Positions 1-9,756 of a stretch of DNA of 64,000 nucleotides are shown here, piece after piece. The translations under genes and the position numbers were made by a program. The notes beneath the pieces were generated by a model, which ran no database searches, was not told where the DNA came from, and was given only the letters and a program-made list of their open reading frames with translations. Source of the DNA: Flavobacteriaceae bacterium (lineage in GTDB: Bacteria; Bacteroidota; Bacteroidia; Flavobacteriales; Flavobacteriaceae); assembly GCA_947491985.1 (NCBI GenBank), contig CANLLR010000006.1, positions 25,927 to 89,926 of the forward strand, in the 5' to 3' direction. The stretch's first letter is position 1. Each line of letters starts with the position of its first letter.

Positions 1-258
1 GCCAATGTCTTGAGGCCAATCTTCAATCATGATGTAATTCATTAAGGTAGTCGCGACTGCTAAACCGATACAACCATAGATAAAAGCACAAATAGCTAAA
101 CGTGTAGGCGCTAAACCCATTGCTTTATCCAACCCGTGCACAGGGAATGGAGTGTAAACTTCTTCGATATGATGATGTGCTTTTCTGGCTTGCTTTACAG
201 CATCCATTAAGATGTCATCATCATTATATATTGCGTGTATAACTTTATTACTACTCAT
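1..258 (-). CDS. actD: ActD, alternative complex III membrane subunit (DUF3341), partial
   Basis: This is the N-terminal 86 residues of a DUF3341 protein. Its C-terminus runs off the left edge of the window. The start is the ATG at 258, eight bases downstream of the actC stop. The sequence begins MSSNKVIHAIYNDDDILMDA, followed by a His-rich stretch, a proline-containing loop (TPFPVHGLDKAMGL) and the first hydrophobic segment. That layout is typical of ActD, a membrane subunit of the quinol:electron-acceptor oxidoreductase ACIII, which replaces cytochrome bc1 in many Bacteroidota. Its place after actEA-B-C supports the call. Family membership comes from recognising the sequence and the operon order. 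Confidence 0.88.
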   Translation of the reverse strand, partial: MSSNKVIHAIYNDDDILMDAVKQARKAHHHIEEVYTPFPVHGLDKAMGLAPTRLAICAFIYGCIGLAVATTLMNYIMIEDWPQDIG

Positions 259-266
259 AATAACTA

Positions 267-1676
267 CTAGTGTTTTTCTGAATGATTATGCTCTTCGTTT
301 GCTCTTGCTCTTTTGTAGTTTTCTCCAGAAGATTTTAAAATAGTCTTCACTTCTGCTTGGGCGATTACTGGGAATGTCCTTGCATACAATAAAAACAACA
401 CAAAGAAGAATCCTATAGTTCCGATGAAAATTCCAATATCAACAAATGTAGGTTGAAACATAGTCCATGATGATGGGAGGTAATCTCTGTGTAATGATGT
501 TACAATGATTACGAAACGCTCAAACCACATTCCGATGTTTACCACAATCGAGATAATGAAAGAGAACATGATACTCGTTCGTAATTTTTTAAACCACATG
601 AATTGCGGAGAGAATACATTACAAGACATCATTGCCCAATATGCCCACCAGTAAGGTCCTGTTGCTCTGTTTAAAAAAGCATATTGCTCAAATTCTACGC
701 CAGAATACCAAGCTACAAATAACTCAGTGATGTAAGCTACACCTACTATCGAACCTGTAATCATAATTACAATGTTCATTAATTCGATGTGTTGAATTGT
801 GATATAATCTTCTAGATTACATACTTTTCTCATGATAATAAGTAACGTATTTACCATTGCAAAACCAGAGAAAACGGCTCCTGCTACGAAATAAGGCGGA
901 AAAATTGTAGTATGCCAACCCGGAATAACCGATGTTGCAAAGTCCATCGATACAATCGTATGAACCGAAAGTACAAGTGGCGTAGCCAAACCAGCCAATA
1001 CCAATGATACTTCTTCAAAACGTTGCCAATCTTTTGCTCTTCCGCTCCATCCAAAACTTAGGATAGAATACACTCTTTTGTTGAAAGGTGTAATGGCTCT
1101 ATCACGTAACATTGCAAAATCAGGTAATAAACCTGTCCACCAAAATACTAATGATACAGAAAGATAGGTCGAGATTGCGAATACGTCCCACAATAATGGC
1201 GAATTAAAATTTACCCACAACGAACCAAATTGGTTTGGAATTGGTAAAACCCAATATGCAAGCCATGGACGCCCCATGTGAATTACTGGGAAAATAGCTG
1301 CCTGAATTACAGAGAAAATAGTCATTGCTTCTGCAGAACGGTTAATTGCCATTCTCCATCGTTGACGAAACAATAACAATACGGCAGAAATTAAGGTTCC
1401 GGCGTGACCGATACCAACCCACCAAACGAAGTTAGTGATATCCCAAGCCCAACCAACGGTTTTATTTAATCCCCACGTCCCAATTCCGGTAGAGATGGTG
1501 TAAATAATACAACCAACTCCCCAAAGGAAAGCAGCAAGTGCGATAGAAAATACAGTCCACCACTGTTTGTTTGCTCTTCCCTCAACAGGACGAGCTATAT
1601 CTACCGTTATATCGTGATAACTTTTATCACCTATAACTAAGGGTTTTCTAATGGGTGCTTCGTAATGAGACGACAT
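267..1676 (-). CDS. actC: ActC, NrfD-like quinol-oxidising membrane subunit of alternative complex III
   Basis: This is a 469-residue NrfD/PsrC-type polytopic membrane protein with about ten hydrophobic segments. It opens with a cytoplasmic stretch (MSSHYEAPIRKPLVIGDKSY), and the segments after residue 40 include the conserved WWVGIGHAGTLISA and GRPWLAYWVLPIPN regions. In alternative complex III, ActC houses a quinol site and passes electrons to the iron-sulfur subunit ActB. It lies 31 bases after actB and 8 bases before actD, so it is co-transcribed with them. Length and order match the Flavobacteria operon. No cofactor-ligand anomaly was noticed. Confidence 0.93.
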   Translation of the reverse strand: MSSHYEAPIRKPLVIGDKSYHDITVDIARPVEGRANKQWWTVFSIALAAFLWGVGCIIYTISTGIGTWGLNKTVGWAWDITNFVWWVGIGHAGTLISAVLLLFRQRWRMAINRSAEAMTIFSVIQAAIFPVIHMGRPWLAYWVLPIPNQFGSLWVNFNSPLLWDVFAISTYLSVSLVFWWTGLLPDFAMLRDRAITPFNKRVYSILSFGWSGRAKDWQRFEEVSLVLAGLATPLVLSVHTIVSMDFATSVIPGWHTTIFPPYFVAGAVFSGFAMVNTLLIIMRKVCNLEDYITIQHIELMNIVIMITGSIVGVAYITELFVAWYSGVEFEQYAFLNRATGPYWWAYWAMMSCNVFSPQFMWFKKLRTSIMFSFIISIVVNIGMWFERFVIIVTSLHRDYLPSSWTMFQPTFVDIGIFIGTIGFFFVLFLLYARTFPVIAQAEVKTILKSSGENYKRARANEEHNHSEKH

Positions 1677-1707
1677 AATCCTTTGTATTGTTTCTTAATT
1701 AATTATA

Positions 1708-4700
1708 CTAGATATTTCTAACTTTAACTTGATAAACCACATTTGGTTTTGTACCAACGCTTTCCAATAAATGATACATTCTTTCGTCTTTAGCTAATTT
1801 AGCTATTGTGCTTTCAGTATCATTTACGTCTCCAAACATCATTGCTCCTGTAGAACAAGCGTTTGAACAAGCGGTTTGGAATTCACCATCTTTAATAGCT
1901 CTACCGTCGCGTTTCGCATCTAAAATTGTTTTTTGTGTCATTTGAATACACATTGAACATTTTTCCATTACGCCACGAGAACGAACATTTACATCTGGAT
2001 TCAATACCATACGCCCTAAATCATCATTCATATTGTAATCAAATTCGTCATTGTTGCTGTATAAGAACCAGTTAAAACGACGGACTTTATACGGACAGTT
2101 GTTAGCGCAATAACGCGTTCCTACACATCGGTTGTATGCCATATGGTTTTGACCTTGACGGGAGTGCGACGTTGCTGCCACTGGACAAACCGTTTCACAA
2201 GGTGCGTGGTTACAATGTTGACACATTACAGGTTGGAAAACTACTTGTGGATTGTCATTTGGCTGTTCTAATCTGCCAAATCCAGAAAGAGATCCATTAC
2301 CTGATCTATCACCAAAAATATAATCACCAGCACCTACTCCACTAAAATTTTCTTTTGCTTCGTCATCTTCTGCAAAAGTATCTTCAGAGGAATAGTATCT
2401 GTCAATACGCAACCAGTGCATATCACGACTTCTTCTTACTTCTGTCTTTCCAACAACCGGAACATTATTTTCTGCATGACAAGCGATAACGCAAGCACCA
2501 CATCCGGTACACGCATTTAAATCGATAGATAGGTTAAAGTGATGTCCAACAGAACGATCAAATGGCTCCCATAAATCGACACTTGTCGCCGCTACTTCTT
2601 CGTGATCTAAAGATACTTTTGGCACTTCATTCCAAACTTCAGCATCTTTTGTATTGAAGATGGTTAACGTCGTTTCTCTAACAATATCGCCTCTTCCCAT
2701 AAGGGTTCTTTGCGACTGAACACAAGCAAATTCATGTGTTCCTGCTGCTTTTTCTATAGTGGCCGACTGAACATTGTTAAAGTTTGTATATAAAGCGTAA
2801 GCACTAACACCTACTTGCATTTCTTCTTTTAATGCTGCTTTTTTTCCGTACCCGAAAGCCAATCCAGCAGTTCCTTTTGCTTGCCCAGGTTGAACAATTA
2901 CAGGAACGGTAATTTTAGTTCCTCCAACAGTTACTGTAGCATAACTTCCATCAAGACCTCCATTAGCAACGTTTTCATTTATTAATTCTAACTTATCCGC
3001 ATCAGCTTTAGCGATGGTAAGATAATTATCCCAAGAAACTCTTGTAATTGGATCTGGAAACTCTTGCAACCAAGGATTGTTAGCTTGTTGACCGTCACCT
3101 AAACCTGTTTTTGAATACAAGTTTAATTCTAATCCTGCAGTTGGTTTTGACTGCGCTAATGCATTGGCTGCACTACTATAATCAGCTGTTCCTCCTGAAG
3201 AAGCAATAACTCCTGAAACAACAACACCATCATGAACCACTTTATTCCATGAGGAACCAGCAGTATATGCCGCTGAATTCGTTTTTAAATAATCATAATA
3301 AGAACCAGAAGTTCCGTTTAATGACAATAAAACGTCTTGAAATTGTTTAGTATTGAATAACGGACGAATAGTTGGTTGTACTAAAGAATACGTTCCTTTA
3401 GTCAAACTATGATCATTCCAAGATTCTAAGTAATGTGGTACCGCAGCAGCGATTGTAGTTATAGATGCAGTTTCATCTTCTTTTAAAGAAAAAGCTACTG
3501 ATAATTTTGTTTTCTTAAGTCCGGATACAAAGGCAGCGCTATTGGCTAAAGTATACACTGGATTCACACCACTCATTAAAAGCGTGTGAACCGTTCCTGC
3601 GTTCATATCAGCAACTAATTGCGCTACTTTTTCGTTAGACCCTTTACGGATTTGACGCGTTCCAGTAGTTACAAAAGCTTCACTTCCTAAAATCTGATTG
3701 ATGGCAATTACAAGTAATTGTGCATTCTTATCTTGAATTCCAGACACTAAAACACCTTTACTTCCTGCAGCTTTTAATTGTTGTGCTGCTTTGGCTACTT
3801 CAGCATCAAATTCTTTTGATAAAGAAGAAGATACAGCGCCATTAGTAATGAAGTTATATAATTTAATCAAAGCTTGCTTTTGATTGGCAGTAGACATCGC
3901 TACTCTTTTATCAGCAGAAGCACCAGACAATGTCATGTTGGCTTCAAACTGAATGTGCTTAGACATTTTTCCGTTTTGCGGAATTCTTCCTTTCGCATAT
4001 CCAGAATCGTAGCTACCACCTTGCCAATCTCCTAAGAAATCAGCTCCGATAGAAACAATTGTACTGGCTTTTGAAAAATCGTAATCTACCAAAGCTCTTT
4101 CACCGTATACTGCTTCAAAAGCATCTAATGCAGCCGATTCTGAAATGGCATCATAAATAATATGCTTAGCAGTAGGGTTTTTAGCTATAAAATCACCTAT
4201 TAATTTTTCGGTAGATGGACTTGCTAATGTATTTGTTAATAAAACAACTTGCCCTCCTTTTGCTTTTGCATCGGCAAGACTGGATTTAATTTTTGCATCT
4301 ATTTCATTCCACGTCGCATTTTTAGCTGCAATTTTAGGATTTTTTAAACGCATACTGTCGTATAATGACAAAACCGAAGCATGAACCCTTGCATTAGCAG
4401 CAAATTTAGCTCCTGCAATCGAATTGTTTTCGATTTTAATTGGACGACCTTCACGTGTTTTTACCAACAAATTGGCAAAATCAAATCCATCAAATAGTGT
4501 AGTGGCGTAGAAATCGGCAACACCTGGAATGATTTGTTCTGGCTGAACAACGTAAGGTATTGATTTATGAACTGGACCTTCACAAGCTGCTAAAGTAGCT
4601 GCCGCAGTGCTGAATCCGACATACTTTAAAAAATCACGACGAGTAGTTGATGAGGATGACAAAGACGCTGCGTCTCCTAAAAATTCATCTGTAGGAATCG

Positions 4701-4794
4701 CTTCCACAAATTCGTTATTTTTAAGCGTCTCAACAATAGAACTATTTTCGTTTAGTTCTTCAACACTTTTCCAGTATTTTTTGTTTGATGACAT
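1708..4794 (-). CDS. actB: ActB, TAT-exported molybdopterin-oxidoreductase-like and [4Fe-4S] ferredoxin subunit of alternative complex III
   Basis: This 1028-residue protein has a twin-arginine motif at residues 52-57 (RRDFLK), followed by a hydrophobic stretch and a cysteine at 71 (LAACEG) that could be lipidated. Residues of about 100-750 are a molybdopterin-oxidoreductase-like domain that in ActB carries no molybdenum cofactor. The C-terminal part, from about 760, is a ferredoxin-type domain with dense cysteine clusters: CTGCGACVIAC, CQHCNHAPCETVCP, CVGTRYCANNCP, CSMCIQ and CSNACS. These fit several iron-sulfur clusters. Electrons from the quinol site in ActC would pass through them to the haem subunits. 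It lies between the haem fusion gene upstream and actC downstream on the minus strand. Confidence 0.93.
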   Translation of the reverse strand: MSSNKKYWKSVEELNENSSIVETLKNNEFVEAIPTDEFLGDAASLSSSSTTRRDFLKYVGFSTAAATLAACEGPVHKSIPYVVQPEQIIPGVADFYATTLFDGFDFANLLVKTREGRPIKIENNSIAGAKFAANARVHASVLSLYDSMRLKNPKIAAKNATWNEIDAKIKSSLADAKAKGGQVVLLTNTLASPSTEKLIGDFIAKNPTAKHIIYDAISESAALDAFEAVYGERALVDYDFSKASTIVSIGADFLGDWQGGSYDSGYAKGRIPQNGKMSKHIQFEANMTLSGASADKRVAMSTANQKQALIKLYNFITNGAVSSSLSKEFDAEVAKAAQQLKAAGSKGVLVSGIQDKNAQLLVIAINQILGSEAFVTTGTRQIRKGSNEKVAQLVADMNAGTVHTLLMSGVNPVYTLANSAAFVSGLKKTKLSVAFSLKEDETASITTIAAAVPHYLESWNDHSLTKGTYSLVQPTIRPLFNTKQFQDVLLSLNGTSGSYYDYLKTNSAAYTAGSSWNKVVHDGVVVSGVIASSGGTADYSSAANALAQSKPTAGLELNLYSKTGLGDGQQANNPWLQEFPDPITRVSWDNYLTIAKADADKLELINENVANGGLDGSYATVTVGGTKITVPVIVQPGQAKGTAGLAFGYGKKAALKEEMQVGVSAYALYTNFNNVQSATIEKAAGTHEFACVQSQRTLMGRGDIVRETTLTIFNTKDAEVWNEVPKVSLDHEEVAATSVDLWEPFDRSVGHHFNLSIDLNACTGCGACVIACHAENNVPVVGKTEVRRSRDMHWLRIDRYYSSEDTFAEDDEAKENFSGVGAGDYIFGDRSGNGSLSGFGRLEQPNDNPQVVFQPVMCQHCNHAPCETVCPVAATSHSRQGQNHMAYNRCVGTRYCANNCPYKVRRFNWFLYSNNDEFDYNMNDDLGRMVLNPDVNVRSRGVMEKCSMCIQMTQKTILDAKRDGRAIKDGEFQTACSNACSTGAMMFGDVNDTESTIAKLAKDERMYHLLESVGTKPNVVYQVKVRNI

Positions 4795-4832
4795 CGTATA
4801 TATATATTAGCTTCTTAATTTATTTTTTTGTT

Positions 4833-4898
4833 TATTCGGTGATTCGGTTGTTTGTCAATTCGGCAAAACATATTACCAAATCCACAAATTAACAAATC
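4833..4898. repeat. Palindromic degenerate octamer array between actEA and actB
   Basis: The left arm is a run of 8-bp words: TATTCGGT, GATTCGGT, TGTTTGTC, AATTCGGC (4833-4864). The right arm, 4875-4898, is ACCAAATC, CACAAATT, AACAAATC. Read as its complement the right arm gives similar words (GATTTGTT, AATTTGTG, GATTTGGT), so the arms are imperfect inverted repeats. The element fills the 103-bp gap between two co-transcribed genes. It resembles the heptamer arrays elsewhere in the window but has a period of 8. Confidence 0.5.
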
Positions 4899-6241
4899 TA
4901 GTAATGGCACTTACCGCATTCTAAACCTCCCATTTGCGCTGCAGTCAACTTGTCAACTCCATATTTTTTTGATAGTTCAGAATGTATTTTATCGTAGTAA
5001 GCATTTCCTTCCATTTTAACATCGGTTTTACGGTGACAATCGATACACCATCCCATTGTTAATGGAGCGAATTGCTTTTGGATTTCATACGTTTGCACTT
5101 CACCGTGACATTTTTGACATTCGATACCTGCAACAGTTACGTGTTGTGAGTGATTGAAATAAGCAAAATCAGGTAAATTGTGAATACGAACCCATTTTAC
5201 TGGGCTTGTTTTTCCGGTATATTTTTGCGCTGCTTTATCCCAACCTACCGCATCGTATAGTTTTTGGATTTGAGCATCGTAAAACGCTTTAGAATATTCA
5301 GGCGTAGCGGTTGAATCAGCTACTTCAGCAATATTTTTATGACAATTCATACATACATTTAATGAAGGAATACCTGCATGTTTGCTCACACGTGCTGAGG
5401 AGTGACAATATTTACAATCGATTCCGTTGCTTCCTGCGTGAATTCGGTGTGAATAATGAATCGGTTGTATTGGCGCATAATCTTGATCAACACCCACCTG
5501 CATCATCCAACCATACACAAAATAACCACTTGCTAATAACAAGAATATTGCAGATACCAACATTAAAAATTGGTTTTGGGCGAATGCTTTCCATAAAGGT
5601 AATGTTGGTTCTTTTTTAACAACTTCAATTCCATTAGACTTCGCAACTTTGGTCAAAACGTTATTCACTAAAAACAACATAACAACCAACATTAACATCA
5701 CTAATGCCAACGCACCTAATATTATATTATTAGAAACACCACTCTCAGTGTTGCCGCCAGTAGGAAGAGCTTTTGTTTCAGCTGAAGCGACAGGAGCTAC
5801 TTCAGAAGTATATGCAATAATGTTATCAATATCAGCATTTGACAATTGAGGGAATGCTGTCATAACTGATTTATTGTTTTCTTCGTAGACTTTTACCGCT
5901 TTAGCATCGCCCGACTTAATGAGTTCTGAACTGTTCTTTATCCACTTATACAACCAAGCCATGTCATATTTATTAGCTACACCACGAAGTGCTGGACCCG
6001 TAGCTTTTGCATCTAATTTGTGACACGCCGCACAATTGGTATTGAATAGTGTTTTACCTGCAACTGCATCGCCACCGCTAGCTGCTGGTGGAGCCGCCGC
6101 GGGATCTGCTACCGCTGTAGTGGTCGCCATTGCAGCCGGAGCTGGTTCTTGTGCTAATGATGGTAAGGAGAGTGTTAGCAATACAGCTAAACAGAGAATT
6201 AAATTCCTTGAAATCGAATTATGGTTACCCACTTTTTTCAT
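4898..6241 (-). CDS. actA: Fused ActE-ActA c-type cytochrome subunit of alternative complex III (1 + 5 haem motifs)
   Basis: An open frame runs back to 6343, but a full promoter overlaps that start, so translation should begin at the ATG at 6241 (MKKVGNHNSI), giving 447 residues. After a signal peptide and an Ala/Pro-rich linker comes a monohaem cytochrome c domain with CAACH at residues 70-74, resembling ActE. Two membrane segments follow at about 172-194 and 225-244. The last part has five further haem motifs (CKYCH, CMNCH, CQKCH, CIDCH, CGKCH), resembling the pentahaem ActA. The protein should carry electrons out of ActB in the periplasm. It is the first gene of the operon. ActE and ActA are separate proteins in other ACIII-bearing lineages. 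Confidence 0.9.
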   Translation of the reverse strand: MKKVGNHNSISRNLILCLAVLLTLSLPSLAQEPAPAAMATTTAVADPAAAPPAASGGDAVAGKTLFNTNCAACHKLDAKATGPALRGVANKYDMAWLYKWIKNSSELIKSGDAKAVKVYEENNKSVMTAFPQLSNADIDNIIAYTSEVAPVASAETKALPTGGNTESGVSNNIILGALALVMLMLVVMLFLVNNVLTKVAKSNGIEVVKKEPTLPLWKAFAQNQFLMLVSAIFLLLASGYFVYGWMMQVGVDQDYAPIQPIHYSHRIHAGSNGIDCKYCHSSARVSKHAGIPSLNVCMNCHKNIAEVADSTATPEYSKAFYDAQIQKLYDAVGWDKAAQKYTGKTSPVKWVRIHNLPDFAYFNHSQHVTVAGIECQKCHGEVQTYEIQKQFAPLTMGWCIDCHRKTDVKMEGNAYYDKIHSELSKKYGVDKLTAAQMGGLECGKCHY

Positions 6242-6324
6242 ATCGTTATTGATTATCGACAATTTTGGTATGATTTTTTCTTTATAAATTTGAAAAAACA
6301 CAATACGTATTTTAAAAACTTGCA

Positions 6325-6354
6325 CAAAAATACGACTTATCAATTATTCTCAAA
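6325..6354 (-). promoter_or_regulatory. Bacteroidota-type promoter of the alternative complex III operon
   Basis: On the minus strand the -7 element reads TATTTTTG (6332-6325) and the -33 element TTTG (6354-6351), separated by 18 nt. This matches the TTTG-N17-23-TAnnTTTG consensus of the Bacteroidota primary sigma factor. Transcription would start near 6318, which leaves a leader of roughly 75 nt before the ATG at 6241 and rules out a start at 6343. Confidence 0.65.
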
Positions 6355-6409
6355 ACCTTAAATATATCTTACTTATCAATTTATACTAATTCTAAATAAT
6401 ATTTAAGAT

Positions 6410-6438
6410 TTTGTTTTTAAGAAGAAGTATTACATTTG
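6410..6438 (+). promoter_or_regulatory. Bacteroidota-type promoter of the SPOR-domain gene
   Basis: TTTG at 6410-6413 and TACATTTG at 6431-6438 are separated by 17 nt. The predicted transcription start near 6444 lies downstream of the first in-frame ATG (6436), so the next ATG at 6457 is the likely start of the gene. Confidence 0.6.
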
Positions 6439-6456
6439 CATATAAATCAATTCATT

Positions 6457-6846
6457 ATGACAATTTTATCGAAAAATAAACCTCTTTTTACACTTGTAAT
6501 TGTTTTAAAATTGAGTGTATTTTATTCTTTACAGGCACAAACAATTTCAATAGTACAAGATGCAAAGTTTGAACAATTAATGAACGAAAAAAGAAAAATA
6601 AACGCCTCAATAACAGTCAATAACCGTTATAAAATACAGATTTTTAACGGCAATAATGAGACTTCTAAAAAAGCTTTAATCGACTTCAAAAAGGAGTTTA
6701 AAAGCTATGATGCGACCATAATATTTAGCACACCGGCCTACAAAGTTTGGGTAGGGAATTTTAAAACTCGAATTGAAGCAGAAAAAAATTTAGAGATCAT
6801 TAGGAAAAAATATCAAAATGCATTAATTATTAAACCTAATAAATAA
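6457..6846 (+). CDS. Small exported SPOR-domain protein
   Basis: From the ATG at 6457 this is a 129-residue protein with an N-terminal hydrophobic export signal (about residues 8-28, ending near LQAQTI). A C-terminal SPOR-like domain begins near YKIQIFNGNNETS and continues through YKVWVGNFKTRIEAEKN. SPOR domains bind denuded peptidoglycan, often at division sites. In flavobacteria, similar one-domain proteins lie beside the ACIII operon. The gene is divergent from that operon and convergent with infB, with a shared terminator. The exact role is unknown. Confidence 0.75.
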   Translation: MTILSKNKPLFTLVIVLKLSVFYSLQAQTISIVQDAKFEQLMNEKRKINASITVNNRYKIQIFNGNNETSKKALIDFKKEFKSYDATIIFSTPAYKVWVGNFKTRIEAEKNLEIIRKKYQNALIIKPNK

Positions 6847-6887
6847 TATCTATTTTTGAAAAACTTACAACAGAGATTTAAACAAAA

Positions 6888-6912
6888 AATCCCGCGATTG
6901 CGGGATTTTTTT
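6888..6912. terminator. Bidirectional intrinsic terminator between the SPOR gene and infB
   Basis: AATCCCGC (6888-6895) pairs with GCGGGATT (6900-6907) around a GATT loop, with an A-run on one side and a T-run on the other. It can therefore end both converging transcripts. Confidence 0.85.
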
Positions 6913-6917
6913 ATTTC

Positions 6918-9719
6918 TTATTTCAACTTTTTCTTTACTTCCACTTCTTGGAATGCTTCGATAATATCCAGTTGTTCAATTTCGTTGTAGTTTTTAATTT
7001 GTATACCACAGTCATATCCTTTTGCTACCTCCTTAACATCGTCTTTAAAACGTTTTAAAGTTGATAGTTCGCCAGTGAAAATAACCACCCCTTCGCGAAT
7101 AATTCTGATTCTAGAGTTTCTAAAGATTTTACCGTCTGTTACCATACATCCTGCAATGGTACCGACTTTGGATATTTTGAATGTCTCACGAATTTCAGCA
7201 GTACCAGTAATTTCCTCTTTCATCTCTGGAGAAAGCATGCCTTCCATAGCGTCTTTCAAGTCGTCGATAGCGTCATAAATAATCGAATAGTTGCGGATAT
7301 CAATCTCTTCTTTATCAGCTAATTGACGTGCATTTCCAGCAGGACGAACGTTAAATCCGATGATAATCGCATCCGATGCAGACGCCAACATTACGTCGGT
7401 TTCTGTAATCGCTCCTACTCCTTTATGAATGATATTAATTTGAATTTCTTCTGTAGATAATTTAGAAAACGAATCCGATAAAGCTTCAACAGATCCATCC
7501 ACGTCACCTTTAAGGATGATGTTCAATTCTTTAAATTGTCCTAGTGCAATACGACGTCCAATCTCCGCCAACGTAATATGACGTTGCGTACGTACTGATT
7601 GCTCGCGCATTAATTGCGTACGTTTTCCTGCAATTTGCTTGGCTTCTCTTTCGTCTACAAAACAGTTAAATTTATCTCCTGCTGTTGGCGCTCCGTCCAA
7701 ACCTAAAATAGAAATAGGAGTTGAAGGTCCGGCCGACATCACATTGTGACCTCTTTCATCGTGCATTGCTTTTACTTTACCGTGGTGTTTTCCGGCAAGG
7801 ACATAATCTCCTACTTTCAAGGTTCCGGCTTGAACCAAAACCGTAGAAACATAGCCTCTTCCTTTATCAAGGAAGGCTTCTACAACAGTTCCTAATGCAG
7901 GTTTATTTGGATTCGCTGTTAATTCTAAAATTTCAGCTTCTAACAATACTTTCTCTAATAATTCTTTTACGCCTAACCCTGTTTTTGCAGAAATATCATG
8001 CGATTGGATTTTTCCACCCCAATCTTCTACAAGTAAGTTCATACCTGCTAATTTTTCTTTAATTTTCTCTGGATTGGCCGTTGGCTTATCGACTTTGTTG
8101 ATAGCAAAAATCATCGGAACCCCAGCCGCTTGCGCATGACTGATAGCTTCTTTGGTTTGTGGCATGATGTCGTCGTCTGCAGCAATTACGATAATTGCAA
8201 TATCGGTTACTTGAGCTCCACGAGCACGCATGGCGGTAAACGCCTCGTGACCTGGAGTATCTAAGAACGCGATTTTTTGACCGTTTTCCAAAGTAACTCC
8301 ATAAGCACCTATATGTTGAGTGATTCCACCCGACTCACCAGCAATTACATTTTCTTTACGGATGTAATCCAGTAAAGAGGTTTTACCGTGGTCAACGTGA
8401 CCCATCACTGTTACGATTGGAGCTCTTGGCACCAACTCTTCGGCAGTATCAGCAACCACTTCAATAGCATCTTCAATATCGGTAGTAATAAACTCTACTT
8501 CAAAACCAAATTCATCAGCAACAATACTCAATGTTTCCGCGTCTAGACGTTGGTTCATGGTTACCATAATTCCGAGTGTCATACACGTTCCGATCACTTT
8601 GGTAATTGGCACATCCATCATCGTAGCAATTTCACCAACTGTAACAAATTCGGTTACTTTGATGGTTTTACTGCCTTCTTCGATGGCTCTTTGCTCTTCG
8701 TCTGTACGTTGACGGTGCGTATCTCTTTTGTCTTTTCTGTATTTGGCCGCTTTCGATTTAGAACCTTTTCCTTGTAAACGCTCTAATGTTTCTTTGATTT
8801 GGTTTTTAACTTCTTCTTCGGTTGGCTCTACCTTTTGAACGATAGCAGGACGACTCCCTTTTTGGAATCCACCACCAGCTCCTGGACGAGCAACAAATTT
8901 TCCACCTGTTCCTAGCTTAGCCCCTGGCGCTCCAGTTCCTGGAGTTCCTGGTTTGTCACCTGGTTTTGGCGGAATTCTTTTACGTTTGTTTTTATCACCA
9001 CCCAGTTTGTTTTCGCCTGGTTTATTTGGTGTAATCTTAGGCTCTTCTTTTTTCTTTTTTGGTTTGTTGAATTGCGTTAAATCAATTTTTTGACCTGTTA
9101 AAACAGGACCTGTAAGATTTTGATATTGTGTGGTATGTGTTTCATCAATTGGTTCTTCTACATCAACTTTAGTAGCTGCTGGAGTTGGTGCTTTTGGCGT
9201 TTCTGCTACTACTTCGTTTTTAGCAGGAACTACTTTTGGAGGAGTTTCCGTTGGTTTTTCGGCAGCAGGTTGTTGTTTTACAGGTTCGGTAGCTGCAACA
9301 ACTGGTTTCATTATGCTTGGTTCGGCTGCGGCTTTTGTAATCACTGTTGGAGCTGATTTTGGCTCTAAGTCAATTTTGCCCACTTGTCTCGGACCAGTAA
9401 CCGTAGCTCTTGCTTTAATTACTTCTTGTTGTTGACGCGCTTCTTCAAGTTTCCGTTTGTCTTCGATTTCTTTTTCTCGCTCAAGTCGTAGGGCTTCTTT
9501 TTCCTTTCTTATTTCTTCACTAACTCCAATAGAAGCTTGTTTGTTTCCTTTATCGCCGGCAAATTGGCTACAAAGGACATTGTATACATCATCAGAAATT
9601 TTTGTGTTTGGACTTGCTTCAATGGCAATTCCTTTATCTTTAAGATAATCCACAGCTCTTTCTAGAGAAATATTTAATTCCCTTAAAACTTTGTTTATTC
9701 TAATATTTCCTTCAGACAT
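6918..9719 (-). CDS. infB: Translation initiation factor IF-2
   Basis: This is a 933-residue IF-2, which brings initiator tRNA to the 30S subunit and uses GTP hydrolysis in subunit joining. The N-terminal IF2_N segment ([20 protein letters not shown]) is followed by a long low-complexity Lys/Pro/Glu/Gly linker to about residue 330. Next come a second IF2_N-like segment and the G domain: G1 GHVDHGKT near residue 440, G3 DTPGH, G4 NKVD. The C-terminal domains bind fMet-tRNA. It is last in the rimP-nusA-infB operon, 37 bases after nusA, and ends at a strong bidirectional terminator. The extended linker is usual for Bacteroidota. Confidence 0.97.
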   Translation of the reverse strand: MSEGNIRINKVLRELNISLERAVDYLKDKGIAIEASPNTKISDDVYNVLCSQFAGDKGNKQASIGVSEEIRKEKEALRLEREKEIEDKRKLEEARQQQEVIKARATVTGPRQVGKIDLEPKSAPTVITKAAAEPSIMKPVVAATEPVKQQPAAEKPTETPPKVVPAKNEVVAETPKAPTPAATKVDVEEPIDETHTTQYQNLTGPVLTGQKIDLTQFNKPKKKKEEPKITPNKPGENKLGGDKNKRKRIPPKPGDKPGTPGTGAPGAKLGTGGKFVARPGAGGGFQKGSRPAIVQKVEPTEEEVKNQIKETLERLQGKGSKSKAAKYRKDKRDTHRQRTDEEQRAIEEGSKTIKVTEFVTVGEIATMMDVPITKVIGTCMTLGIMVTMNQRLDAETLSIVADEFGFEVEFITTDIEDAIEVVADTAEELVPRAPIVTVMGHVDHGKTSLLDYIRKENVIAGESGGITQHIGAYGVTLENGQKIAFLDTPGHEAFTAMRARGAQVTDIAIIVIAADDDIMPQTKEAISHAQAAGVPMIFAINKVDKPTANPEKIKEKLAGMNLLVEDWGGKIQSHDISAKTGLGVKELLEKVLLEAEILELTANPNKPALGTVVEAFLDKGRGYVSTVLVQAGTLKVGDYVLAGKHHGKVKAMHDERGHNVMSAGPSTPISILGLDGAPTAGDKFNCFVDEREAKQIAGKRTQLMREQSVRTQRHITLAEIGRRIALGQFKELNIILKGDVDGSVEALSDSFSKLSTEEIQINIIHKGVGAITETDVMLASASDAIIIGFNVRPAGNARQLADKEEIDIRNYSIIYDAIDDLKDAMEGMLSPEMKEEITGTAEIRETFKISKVGTIAGCMVTDGKIFRNSRIRIIREGVVIFTGELSTLKRFKDDVKEVAKGYDCGIQIKNYNEIEQLDIIEAFQEVEVKKKLK

Positions 9720-9756
9720 AAAATCTATTTAATGTTAACTTGGCGAGAAAGAAGCA

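Noticed and set aside
2136..2345. Open frame antisense to actB
   Set aside because: It is a shadow of the conserved cysteine-rich actB region, with no promoter, no family resemblance and composition set by the other strand.
9120..9435. Overlapping open frames opposite the infB linker
   Set aside because: Low-complexity products (Phe/Trp/Cys-rich) mirror the repetitive IF-2 linker; not genes.
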